DNA of 64,000 nucleotides, taken from Chondrilla cf. caribensis (taxonomy: Eukaryota > Porifera > Demospongiae > Chondrillida > Chondrillidae). A program made the translations under genes and the position numbers. Position 1 is the stretch's first letter; every line of letters starts with the position of its first letter. The stretch covers positions 3,925,852 through 3,989,851 of the forward strand of contig OZ026550.1 in the NCBI GenBank assembly GCA_964020155.1. The letters run 5' to 3'. Of the stretch, positions 37,880-50,294 are shown piece by piece. Below the pieces are notes generated by a model. That model did no database searches and was not told where the DNA came from. It saw only the letters and a program-made list of their open reading frames with translations.

Positions 37880-40052
37880 TTAGAGTTTGACAATCCTACT
37901 GTTACCATAATCAGCTACAAAAATATACCCATTGTCATCAATAGCTACACCATAAGGAGATTTCAGTCCAGCATCTTTTACTTCATGTACACATTCTCCA
38001 CTTGGTGCGAAAATGGAGAGTTTGTCAGCCACCCAGGATGCTACTGCAATATGGCCGTCTTTAGTGAGAGCTAGACCAGTTGGTGCATTTAAGACATTCT
38101 TTCCAAACTGTCGAACAAAGCAGCCGTCTTGTTGGAAGACTTGAACGCAATTGTTACTACGATCAGTAACATACATTAAACCATCTGGAGCGATACAGAT
38201 CTGTTCTGGAGGGTTGAAGTCTCCTGGCTGTGATCCTTTGGACCCAAAGGAGTACTGGAACTCTCCATCCTCACTGTACACACACATCTTATGACCAGCG
38301 TAGTCAGCCACAAATAATATTCCTTTGTTGTCAACTGCCAGTCCATCTGGTCCGTTGAGTTTGTCTGATTCAAATTTTCTTTTACGAACAAGCTTTCCAT
38401 TTGGTGTGTACACTGTAATATGCTTCATGTAATCGCTGACAGCTATGTTGCCATCACCGAGTTCAACAACACCCTCAAGGTAGGATCCAGCATCTTTCAC
38501 TCCAAAGGTCTTAAATAACCTACTCTTCCCATCAAAAATACAGATCTCTTTGCTCTCTCTTTCTGTAGCTAACAACGACCCACTCCTGGTGACTGACAGT
38601 GCTTGGAATTTTCTCTTCTTTTGAGGATCTCTGATTTCTTGTTTGATAGTGTTCAGATAACATATCTCCACCTTCACTGGACTGCCTTTGATGTGGTCAC
38701 CATTCACGGTCACAACCAGCTCGGACTGGTTAGATGGGACACACTTGAACTCTACCCGGTATGTACCATCTCCTTTGTCCTCCACTTGACCCGACACTGG
38801 AACTCCACATGTAGTTGGAGTGAGGACTGCTCTCACATTCTCTCCTCCAAACACACACTGACTACCACTGTGGTCTCTAGTCACTACCTTGAAGCTAGGT
38901 GGCTTACTCCAAGGACGACATACCACAGTGTTGTTGGCTATGTCCAGTCCTTCCATGGTACAGTTTGGAGGATGAGCACCCAAGGACACACGACCCATTG
39001 TGGACAAGACCTTCTCTACATCATCTCTCTTCTCGTCTACAAAGTGGATACTGGAACTGGAAGGAGGGGACGGAGGGATGGGTGTGGATGTCAATGTGGA
39101 CATTCTCTGGACCATCACTCCACGAACAGACAACTGTTCTCTTGTTGTACCATTGTGGATGATATCCTCAGCCGTTGTCTTGAACTGCCCTAGCTGATTC
39201 AATTTGTGTTGGAGAACTTTCTTGTATTCTTCTAGCTCATTTCTTCTCTTTTTCGTACCTTCTTCCACTTCAGCAACAAGGACAGCACAGCGATTGGTGA
39301 CAGCTTGAAATATGTCGTTTTTCAGAGCAGAAATGTTTTGTTTGGAGCGATTTTCTTGTTCATGAATTCTGACCAGTTGGTTGTCGACATCTTGTAGGGA
39401 GGTGGCCATTTTCTCCATCCTCTTATCAGCTGATTTGATGCACTGAACAAAAGGCTGTTTGTTCACCTTACCAACTTCTTCATCAACAAACACCACTCTG
39501 TGTGACTGGTGAGGACCCACAATTGGACATGCCATACAGATCACTTCCTCACAGTCTTGACAGTACAGCTCTAATTCCTTCTTGTGTGTGGAGCAGAGAG
39601 GAGGCTTTCCGAGGTCAATGGAACCTTTTTTCAGCACTTCTTCTAGCGAAAGGACTTTTGTGCTTCTTCAGGAACGCCACGGTTTCATGAGCACTTTGGC
39701 ACTCCTCACAGAGTGGACCAGGACAATCAGAACAGAATGCTACAGCTAACTGAGGAGATTCGTGTTCGGCATAACAAAAGGTACCTTCTTCTTCGCACGC
39801 TCTACTGATGACTTTTCTTTTAGCGAACGAATGACACGGAAAACCGTCAACAGGAACGTCGAATTCTTCTTTACACTGCGAACAAGATATTTTGCTTTTC
39901 ATCAGTTTTTTGCGGCATTCTTTCTTCTCACAAACGCTCACAGAGTGTAAACAAGGAAGGCACAGCAGTTCTTCCACTTTGTCTCCACAAGAAACGCAAG
40001 AGGAATCCAAATCTTTAGCTACGAGTGGCGTATCAACAGGAAGCTCCGCCAT
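37880..40052 (-). pseudogene. TRIM-NHL copy 5, +1 frameshift in B-box 1
   Basis: The copy is full-length with ATG at 40052 and TAA at 37880. An extra T (TTTT at 39655-39658 against TTT in sisters) shifts frame after FLKKHK (about residue 131). The first frame gives 145 residues (RING plus B-box 1). The remaining frame (B-box 2 to the last NHL) is open for over 580 residues but lacks a well-placed ATG. The homopolymer context means assembly error must be excluded. NHL changes against sisters include RESKE, YMKH with an extra R-K before FESDKLNG, DRSNN and SWVAD. Confidence 0.85.
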
Positions 40053-40094
40053 TTTTCATAAAGTGTTCAGAGGACGTAGGGTTATCTCAGCCAA

Positions 40095-40105
40095 GGGAAT
40101 ATCCC
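40095..40105. promoter_or_regulatory. kappa-B/Dorsal-like site, TRIM copy 5
   Basis: GGGAATATCCC, 43 bp before the ATG. The A-to-T change keeps the GGG-W5-CCC pattern and makes it a perfect palindrome. An E-box CACGTG is at 40144-40149. Confidence 0.5.
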
Positions 40106-43100
40106 AGCTATTCGTTCTCTACATTCTGTTAACAAATTGAACGCACGTGCATACGTACATCACAATTAATGCAACTACATTATGTACTTCAATTATGGTT
40201 CATATGCATGTTCATGTACATGATCACCCAAGTACAAGTATAATGCTATGCTTTCCAGAAAATTGAGATAGAATAGACAATAATATCCAACATCCAGTTC
40301 TATATGGACACAATTTGGGATTAAACAGTTCATAATTCCAGGCCTTAGAAGACAATTGCAGTGTTCCACTGGTGGTGATCGCTCTCAGTTATTATACAAC
40401 ATACCTGATAGTGAACATGTGCTGGTTAGTCACCAGTGATCGATGGGAAATACCTCATTGTACCTCATGCCATACATGGAGGTTGTATGATTGAGAGTCT
40501 GTATAATATATTATACAAGCTGAAGATTAGATGCTGCTGAAAATTGAGGGCTGTGTGTATGTGTATGGATTACATGATATTATGTACAGGCTCAGATACA
40601 AACAATTACAATAATAATAATTAATAATATTATTATATATTATCATAATCATAGAAAGTACATATAAGTATAATACAGAACCTACAAATTATGTCACTAT
40701 AGCTAATGTGAACACTTAGCACTATGTGTGTACACAGCAGAGTTCAGAATGTGGTCATGAGATTAACTAGAAAGGTCCAAAGGTCTTCCTTCCTGGGAGT
40801 TCAGGTATACATGCAACAACACTTCACTCGTGATTACGACAATCGTTAAGAATGAGAACTACGTATAAACGCACGTACATGATTGTGTAGATTAGGTAAT
40901 GCAGGGTATACAGAGGTACATGCCACTAATAAGAAGTTTGAAAACAGACAAACGTACTAACCAATGTATGTGTCTACATGTGTGCCAGTGGGCATGCTTG
41001 CAATATAATTACAAGTTGTGTGCAGTGTTGTACTAGTTACAACAGTAATGCATGTTATAATAATAATAATATTAATATTCAATAGTATAACATATTCTAC
41101 ACAAAGTCTATAGACTCTCATGACAATCCCCTACATTTGCTGACTCAGCATTTCCACTGAGGGCAGAACTTAACCAGACTAGGCCTTCAAGTCCTTTTTC
41201 CAAAAAAATTTCTTCAGTGATCCTCCCATGACCTCCACTGACCTGGAGAAACTGAGGACTATAATACGTATGTGTGAATAATATTACGAAGCATAATAAT
41301 TATTTCATACTTATACCTGTACAATTAGTGTGCTCAGATCCAGGAGCTCGAGGTGACTGGTTATTGAAATTATTTTGATTGGTGAGGTACAGACATATGT
41401 ACACATGTACGTACGTTAACGTTCTTATCTATAATAATTGTACAATGTACATACATACGTGAATATGCATGTACATGCACATGTACGTACGTATGTACGT
41501 ACTTATCTAAATTGTACAATGTACATATTATGTACATAGGTATTATGCAAACTCCATGTTGACTACAACCACAAATTGCACATTACTGAATGTGTTCTAA
41601 TTCTATGTCCATATGTGCATATACCATACATACATACATTATAGGCATACTGCAATTATAGTAATCATAGACAAGGATTGGCTGTTTCAAGCACACCATA
41701 TACAGTACTCATTTATGTCAATCTAATTACAATTACACTTCTACCAACTATAGGAGAATTACGACAGAATGTATGTCCAATTATCATTAAGCAATGGTAA
41801 GACTACAAATTTCACTGGACATTAATTATTACATTATGCTACAGTAACTGTGTATGACTATATTTACAGTGTATATGTAGCAGAAATTATAATCAGTAAA
41901 GGAGGATTAATACATACATACATGTACCACAGATGTAGAAAGAGAGATGCTTTGAAATCCTTGAGCTAAAGGTCTTTCCACTCCTGATAAGATCCTACAA
42001 ACATACAATACATAGTATGATGAACATGCACACATGATATGTATGCACTGTTCATGTGGTATAGCAAGTACAATTTGTCAAGAAAATTCTATGATTGCAC
42101 ATACTCCCGGTTAGTACATACAATTCTCTAAGTCCTTAGCTCATGTGCACTATATAAGCAGGTATTGATAGTAAGTACCCTTCAAGGTACATACTTACTA
42201 CATAGGTCAGACTGTACATGTAAGTACGATTATATAATTATGTATATAAGTGCATATCTACATACTGTAAGATTATTATAACATTGACAAAATTACATAA
42301 TGTAACTTTGCAAACTAGAATGTTCAGCTGTTGATACCTAGTATGTACTTACGTACACTGCCCATACAAACTACACATGGTGTATTGTTGACAATGCTTA
42401 AACTACATATAATATGTCTTTACACAGTATATGCACATACATACGTACACACACAGTAAATATATCTGATGTACTTGTACAAATTAATAAACCTTACATA
42501 CATTAATAATATTTATTATGTACATACAGCTCATGCATACAAAATATTAACTGCATGTACGTATTATATAATATTATAATATTATGTACATACATTTGTA
42601 TGTTTGTGCGAATGGTGGGTCTAGTAATTCACCGTCAGTCTAAATTGTGTCAATGCTTGTTTGAATTGCATTGATATCCGATTTTAATCAAAACACAAAA
42701 GAATGACATTCAATTAAGCACTATCGAGCAAATTAGAGCCCTGGAGTTTTCTCGGCCACGTGTGCACACCATCCTCACTTTGCTAGCGTGTTATACCACA
42801 GATGCGAAACAAACATGTTGATACACTCATGATGTACATGCAAACGTTTAGGCTCCATTTATGCTCGACAGTCTCTTCTGTTGAAGGACTTTCAGCTTTC
42901 TTACACCGGAAGAGTGACCTCCAACAAGTAGCAAAATCCGGTTAATGTTTACACATCCTGTATGTCATGTTTATATGTTACATTCTTTTGCAATTGCAAA
43001 AAGTTATGTTTTACCAAAGTACAACCTCAATATACCTATTATATATGTACGTACCATATCATTTTCCAAATGTATCCACAAATGTACATTAACAGTAGGT

Positions 43101-43788
43101 AAATTGCCTGGTAAGTATAGTCAAGAGGTGAGAACATGTGCACTATGTACAATGAACAGTGGAAACTCTTCAAACAGACTCATGAGGTTGAGATCAGATC
43201 ATGTATTTTGTTAGAGTATAATACACTCACAATAGTGTGTACCGAAGGTGAAGATCAAAAACTGTCAGACAAATACACTGGCTTCACCATTAACAACAAA
43301 ATGACCAATGATCCAAGTCAGAGGGAGATGGAATATTATCATTGTTTTGAAAATTTTACTACAAAAAGAAACAAAGTAGGCATGATACATGTGTACCAAA
43401 ATAAAATTATACATTACAGGAGATACAATATGTACTAATTATTATTATATACATGTTTACAAGATGAGATGTTTTACAAAATCCAGAGTTTAGAGTGTAT
43501 ACCCCCGAGGGGGGAGGATATTAATATCACATGTATGGCATGTATTTCCCTCATCAATATTACCCCAAAGTAATAATGGCTTCGAATAGGGATTTCGGAC
43601 TGCGAAGTTCCCAACAACAGTTAATAATGGCTTATTGCATGCTTTAATGAAAGAAATCCCAAAATAGGCAAAAAATTCCAACTTGTTTTTACAGCTGATC
43701 CAAGAGCTGAGCTGTTAAGTGATTAATTCATTATTTTCATAACAAGTGTGCAACAGGAAAAGGACCGGAAGTGTGCAAATAACGTTGA

Positions 43789-43792
<4 letters not shown>
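40106..43792. repeat. Divergent TRIM/collagen intergenic duplicon, copy 2
   Basis: Second copy of the block at 27115-30360, with a TACGTA/TTAACGTT insertion (about 41400-41460, shared with the third copy) and a private stretch at about 42400-42820. The small conserved frame (GEDQKLSDKYTGF to RRYNMY-stop) lies at about 43250-43438. No established gene. Confidence 0.7.
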
Positions 43793-43864
<72 letters not shown>

Positions 43865-43898
43865 CACACACACACACACACACACGTGCACACACACT
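43793..43898. repeat. (CA)n microsatellite, sister of 30361
   Basis: About 106 bp, shorter than the sister tract. Confidence 0.95.
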
Positions 43899-44420
43899 TC
43901 TTGTCTTGACAATGAACTATGAGATGTTGGGGATATTGGATCAACTAGGACTACAAGGAACTTCTAGGCATTCAGAACCACTAGGAGATGTTGAGGATAC
44001 ACAAGTGAACGCTTTTTGATGGGTTCAGTCAACCAGCCAATGATCAAATTACATTATGGGAAGACCTACAGTTATTCACTAGTGCAACCATGCAGGCTTT
44101 ACATATAGCTATAACAACATCATGCATAACTAAGGTATGAAGAAGTTAAGGTGGTCATGCACTGTGATCGTGACTGCATAGGTCACGCAATGTTGTTTAA
44201 ATCGTTACAGTTCTATATGCATAGGTTTTAGGGAGGGAGGGAGGGAGAGAATTACTAATGTATGATTTCACAATCTTGTGATGTGTGGGAAATGGGATTG
44301 ATTCTCATATACCCATTCTCTGCTGATATCAATGAAAGGTACCCTACACACATGTAGCTATATTGAGCATACTTAGAAATACACCATGAATATCATTAAA
44401 AGTGGACCTGTTCTCCAGAC

Positions 44421-44427
44421 TATAAAA
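44421..44427 (+). promoter_or_regulatory. TATA box of collagen 3
   Basis: TATAAAA, 70 bp before ATG 44497. Confidence 0.65.
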
Positions 44428-44496
44428 ACAGCTTGCTCTGTTGGGTTACCACAAACCAGCACTGAGAAATCTAGAGAGTTGACTGGAGCTACAGTT

Positions 44497-46166
44497 ATGG
44501 CTCCAAGCATTCAGGTCTTTCTACAAGTCTCTCTATTGTGCTGTGTGGTGACTACCAGTATTGGGGGTACCACTGATTGGCAAAAGGCATTTTCACTACT
44601 TGAAAACAAAGTGAAGGCTTCACAAGAAGAAATCAAGTCACTCCACCAAATGATAGAACAGTTGGAGAAGAGACTGGAACCACTCGAAGCAAAAGGTAAA
44701 TTATTTGGCGAGGTTCAAATACTATCAGCAGTCCCTACTCTTCATACTTGATAATCAGGACTGTCCTCCTGCTGACTAGGGGTACTGAGTACATGTCATT
44801 GTATGTCACCAACCAACGGTATTGAGTGGTGAGAAAGTATGCAATGAAATATACAATTATTAGCTAATTTGAAGATTGTATTGACTAAGAAACTCATTCC
44901 AAACATTACGAGAATCATTATAAATTGGGAGTTGGATCCATACAGGCACAAATTACTTGGCAAGGGCAGAAACAAGTAAGTCGTTCGAGATAAGTAACTC
45001 ATAAGGCTGTCGACCCCTGCCCTTGAATTCCTTGCATCAATTTTACATTCAACAAAGCCTTACACTCCAATTTTATTCCATTTCTTAATTCTTGGCATTC
45101 ACACATTACTAGTAGCACATCAGTGGTGTCAATTGGAATAATTTCTGTCTGTATGCATGTACAAAGGACAAAAGTCGGGTTTTCATTTAGAATCTGAAAA
45201 GACAAACAACAGTGAAAATATGTGATAGCATGTACATAAATCTTGTCTGAATGTACTTGTTGTACTACAACAAGTACATATCACCATACCAAAAATGAAC
45301 ACCCTATTACATGCAGGGGAGTCTCCTACTAGCTGCTCTCTCAGGGATACATAAGTGTACAAATTCATATTTCCCATTGAATACAGTATGTGCTAATTTA
45401 TAAGATATTAGAATCATGTCGCCAGTTGGGATTTCATGAACTCATTGCTTTCTAAACAGACAAACTCCTGGAAAGAACTAGACGACAAGATGATTGCAAT
45501 TGTCCACCTGGACCAAAAGGAGTTAGAGGAATACCTGGGCTGAATGGGAATAATGGAACAAAGGGTGAAAAGGGAGACACTGGGCCACAAGGAGGGACGG
45601 GTGAAAAAGGAGAGCCAGGACAGCCAGGAGCTACAGGAGACATAGGACCCCAAGGACCAACAGGATATAATGGAACAAAGGGTGAAAAGGGTGACCTAGG
45701 AGATAATGGAGTTAATGGAACAAAAGGTGAACGTGGAGAAAAAGGACAACCAGGAAATGATGGACATAAAGGTGAACCAGGACTGAAAGGAGACACAGGA
45801 CTGCCAGGACGTAATGGAACAAAGGGTAATAGAGGAAAATCTGGAAAGCGGGGAGAAATGGGACATCAAGGAGAAAGAGGACCACAAGGAGTACAAGGAG
45901 TTATTGGAAAAAAGGGTCAAAAGGGTGACCTAGGAGATAATGGAGTAAATGGAACAAAAGGTGAACGTGGAGAAAAAGGACAACCAGGAAATGATGGACA
46001 GAAAGGTGAACCAGGACTGAAAGGAGACACAGGACTGCCAGGACGTAATGGAACAGATGGTGAAAGGGGGGTTCCTGGACCACAAGGAGACATAGGACCC
46101 CAAGGACCACCAGGACCAAAAGGAACAAAATGTGACAGAAGAAAAAGGAGAGCCAGAACCAACTGA
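44497..46166 (+). CDS. Secreted short-chain collagen-like protein, copy 3 (two exons, 301 aa)
   Basis: Exons are 44497-44695 and 45460-46166, phase 1 (donor AAAG|GTAAAT, acceptor TCTAAACAG|AC). A signal peptide ([18 protein letters not shown]) and a full coiled coil (KVKASQEEIKSLHQMIEQLE) are followed by R-T-R-R, C-N-C and about 70 Gly-X-Y triplets. The C-terminus is G-T-K-C-D-R-R-K-R-R-A-R-T-N. It carries one Cys near the C-terminus that copy 4 lacks. The sequence upstream of the ATG has a +1/-1 indel pair against the sisters (SGPVL instead of VDLFS), as expected if it is not translated. This supports 44497 as start. Confidence 0.85.
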
Positions 46167-46208
46167 TGGCACTCAGCATCACAAAGGATTTAGCAAGTGA
46201 AGATTATC

Positions 46209-46214
46209 AATAAA
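46209..46214 (+). promoter_or_regulatory. Polyadenylation signal of collagen 3
   Basis: AATAAA, 42 bp after the TGA stop. Confidence 0.6.
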
Positions 46215-46744
46215 TTCCAAGTATCGGAGCTCGAATTAAAACAAAAATAAAAATTAATTTTCCATTAATCTCAAATTGTAATCAGGTATAAGAGAATTAC
46301 CATTCTAGATACTTAGATCCTGGATAAGTAGTAAAAGGGTGACACTGTGTGCATAATACTAAGTTGAACTATATTATACATCAAATGAAATGTCATGGTT
46401 TGAATTTGAAAATAATAATATTATTATTCAACAATAATTGAAGTGTCAAAGATATCACATTGCATGAAGAGACAATAATACTAACTGACACACCTATAAA
46501 CAGGTAGACATACAAGTAGTGAAATCTACAGAAGCTTTTATAAGAATGATCTATTATGACCATGAGCATGGCAGCGTAACGTATTGTATATACTGCTGAT
46601 TATGAACTGCCTAACTTCATATTGTTATATACAATAATAGAGAATCTGTATAAATCACCATGCAAGTAAGGTGAATTAAAAATGTACAAACGTAATCGAA
46701 ACATGAATCTCTTATAAAATCCCTATATACTTATTGGATTTTAG

Positions 46745-46955
46745 AATTCAGAATCTGACACTGTCTTTATACAGAGGAACGTCTAATACTTCTTTACACT
46801 ATAAACACGTCACTGTGATTTTAATGGCTTTATCGCGGCATTCTTTCTTCTCGAAAACCTTCATTGAGCAAGGGAGATAATACAGCTCTTTAACTTCATC
46901 TCCACAAGAAACACGAGTAGATAGGCTGACCCGTGGGCATAGAAACCTTCGCCAT
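46745..46955 (-). pseudogene. Old TRIM-subfamily RING relic (after collagen 3)
   Basis: Same structure as at 33640-33869: MAE start at 46955, frameshift, then the CGDEVKELYYLPC RING and an early stop (here after VTCL). Confidence 0.75.
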
Positions 46956-47890
46956 TTTGTCAGCCTTGTTCGGAGCATCGACCACATTAGCATGACACTG
47001 CACTAGTCAAGGGATAATCCGGCAATAACTGACGGTATGACAAATTGTATGTGCCTACATGTGTGTTAATGATGTACATGATTACCAGGTTCCACGTACA
47101 AGTATAATGGTAAGTTGTACCAGGAATTGGAGATACGTAGTAGCTATAGGCAATAATATTATACAAAATTGAGATTCCTATAAGGTGAAACGGAATAATT
47201 CTGATCCTGACACAATTCTAGTAATTTGGGAATAAGCAGTTCATAATGTTAGGCCTTAGAACTAGAAATTAAAACAACTGCAGTGTTTCATTGGTGATGA
47301 TCACTCTCAGTTATTACACAACATACCTGACTAGTATGATGTATGTTATATAATGATATGTTATACCAGGAAATTGAGATTGTATAGACAATTACACAAA
47401 ATCAAGTATTCTATATAAGGTAAAAAAGGATAATTCTGATCCTGACAAATTCTGGCTATTTGGGAATGAACAGTTCATAATGCTATGCCTTAGATCTAGA
47501 GGACAACTACAGTGTTCCAGTGTTGGTGATGACTCTCAGCACTCTCTCATACAACATGCATACCTGACAGAGAAGTCAGCCACTTGCTTCCTGTGTGCTT
47601 GTTAGTCATGCACCAGTGATCAGAATTACCCCATTTCATCTTATAATTTTTACCAAACATGGAGGTTGTATATCAAAAAAAACTTATAAACGCAACATAA
47701 GACACTGCTAAACATTGAGAACTGTGTGTTAGTGTGTGTGTGTGTGCACATGCATGTTTGTGTGTGGGGGGGACTGATGTTGACACCTCCCCGCATAAGC
47801 CCTGGTAACGTCTCTTGACAGCTAAACGTCGACAATTTACGGCCCTGATCATCCTACAGATCCTTCCTTCCATATCTTTGTCATCTGTAT
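46956..47890. repeat. Duplicon spacer, second copy of 33870-34800
   Basis: Carries the same pair of ACCAGGAA-family members (about 47113 and 47363) and a short TG run (about 47730-47765). No gene seen. Confidence 0.6.
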
Positions 47891-48322
47891 GGTAAAACTT
47901 TGTTCTTTGAAACTGCTATGGCTAGTCTTGCTCGTGCTCAGCAGAGCAACTTCAAACGTAGTTTTGGTCTTAAAGGTTCTGTAAAGTTTGCATGCTGGAA
48001 TGTGCATACATTGGGTAAACCTACTAAGCAGAATATGCAGTTGAGAGAGCTTCTCCATAGCTTACAAGATAAGAAGATTGAATTTGCTGCGTTGTCTTAA
48101 GCTCGATGGTGTAGTCATGGAGAGTTGGTTCTACATGGTTCCACCTTCCTGTATTCAGGACCCTTAGAACATCAATACTGCACCAAATGTGTTGCTCTGG
48201 TGTTGGCCGATACCACTACCTCTGCATGGAAGGCGGCAGGGTCAACCTGTGACCCTGTGTCTGAGAGGATATTGAGAGTATGTTTGAAACTTCACACCGG
48301 TTACTTATCTCTTATTGCTGTA
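47891..48322 (+). mobile_element. LINE apurinic-endonuclease fragment, copy 2
   Basis: Carries the same motifs as the 34.8-kb fragment (GSVKFACWNVHTLGKPTKQN), with a stop after AALS near 48098. Homology is cut at 48322, where a pogo-like DNA-transposon end begins, so the GDFNA part is lost. Confidence 0.8.
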
Positions 48323-48385
48323 CAGTCAGACCTCACTTATCCACACACATCCGTACCATGCGGATTTGCGGATAAAGTGAGGGAA
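48321..48385. mobile_element. Fragment of a pogo/Tc1-like MITE end
   Basis: TA-CAGTCAGACCTCACTTATC starts at 48321. A complementary GGATAAAGTGAGG follows at about 48371-48383, giving a short hairpin. CAGT next to TA is the usual end of Tc1/mariner/pogo elements. It sits exactly at the junction between the truncated LINE and the spacer duplicon, so it may have mediated that join. Confidence 0.5.
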
Positions 48386-50294
48386 CTGGATAAGGGAGGG
48401 TGCAGCATTGCATGCATTCATCATGGGCATATATGCAGGGAACATACGTGTTGTGGACATGGGGCATCTGCTTGCACACACACACAATATCAATATATCC
48501 TACTCTTCACAATCACGTACATACATAAGTAACATTGGTAAGTTGAAAACAGATCAGGAAGATCATAAACACATCAGAGAAGCCCAAAGAAAGGACATGA
48601 AAGATGGAAGTTTAGTGAAAATGTATGAAAGTATATTATGTATGCATGGATAAACTCAACTTACCACATACACGCATGTATGTAACGGTATCGTATATGC
48701 ATGTACGTACATACTGTATACATGTATGTTTATAAATAGTTATCAATATGTAGGAACTACGTAAGTACATATGTAAATTTGTACATACCCGAGTAGGGTC
48801 AATAGTGGGTGGAATGTGAAGAAAAGTGCATTGTTCTGCATCATCATTCATCAATATTAGATTATCTCATCAGAGCAGCATTGATGAAGTCATAGAAATG
48901 CTACCTGAGGTACTATGTGTAAGTGCTACAAAGTGGGGTGGAGAGGGCTACTGGGTTACCTGTCAGATTTTGACCTGGACACTTTCAGTCCAGAAGAATG
49001 GGGCTACACCTTCCAGTTCTTAATACATATGTTTTTTTGCATGTATGTACAAACTTAATAGGAACTGAAACATGTACAAACATGCATGCATTTGTTAATT
49101 GTGATATATAAAAGTACGTACGTATGTACTTCAGTGTACGTACTAACATACTTACGTATGTAAGTACATCTAGACATACGTACAAATATAATGCAAAAGC
49201 ATACAACATACATATGTTTGTATGCATGTACATACTTAATAGGAACTGAAACATGTATGAACGTACATGCATTTGTCAATTGTGATAAAGTGCAAATGTA
49301 CAAATGCACCTACGTATGTACGTACATATGTAATGCAAAAGCTTACAATATACGTACATATGTACAATAGATCCTGACAATTTTGCTTCATGCGTACAAA
49401 TGTGATAATACGTACATACAGAGTGTACTGTACAGCCATACTGTATAAACACAGTACAAACATACGTACATACTATTATTAGAGAAACCACATTGTAAAG
49501 AGCATAAACATGTCAATACAACAACAACAACAACACAACGACCACAACCATGTTTCCCAGTTTACAGGTATACGTAAGTGTGAGCCTGGTTAGCAGAGAA
49601 TCAAACACTTCCACGGTCACCAGTGCACTCCAATGTGCTATGAGAGGACCTCACTGGCATATATGTACCACGTATTGTAGGAATATTATTGTGCCATTTG
49701 TTGTGGTGTTGTTGAATCTTAACAATGATAATATTATTATTGTTAAGATTCAATGATAAATAAGGATTGTGTGCATAATAATATCAATTGTAATTATGAT
49801 CATAAGAATTATACGAATGTAAAATTCCAATGTTAAACATGTTACAGATTTAGAACACTGTTATAATTATATTAATATTACCTTATACTGAATCAAAACT
49901 AATTATTATAACATAGTCTTAAGTGTACTTGAACAAACACATACATGTACTAAGCAGACACCATTTCTTAAATTATAAAAACACCCCATGGCAAATATGT
50001 ACATAAAACTCTCAGTTGAAATGAACCCTCTCCTCAATCAGTTTTCTTCATGGCTGGGTAGTAGTGGTGGTTGAGATCTTGAGTGCCAGCACATTATTGA
50101 CATAATATTATTATTTTACTGATATTGATATTTCAATAATTATCACATTATAATATGAAATACCTTGCAAATGTAAAAGATATATTCATAACGATTCCAC
50201 ACAAACTAAATCACTGCTCACTAGCACTCTACTGCAAATAACAACAACATGCAGGTTAGTGAATTGTACTCATTCTCCACTTGAAGATGGTGAG
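48386..50294. repeat. TACGTA-rich spacer duplicon and 3' flank of TRIM copy 6
   Basis: A copy of 36150-37870, with an internal re-duplication of TTTGTATGCATGTAC-AACTT segments (about 49030 and 49210). A perfect 15-bp-arm hairpin lies near 49715-49755 (TTGAATCTTAACAAT and complement). No gene seen. Confidence 0.6.
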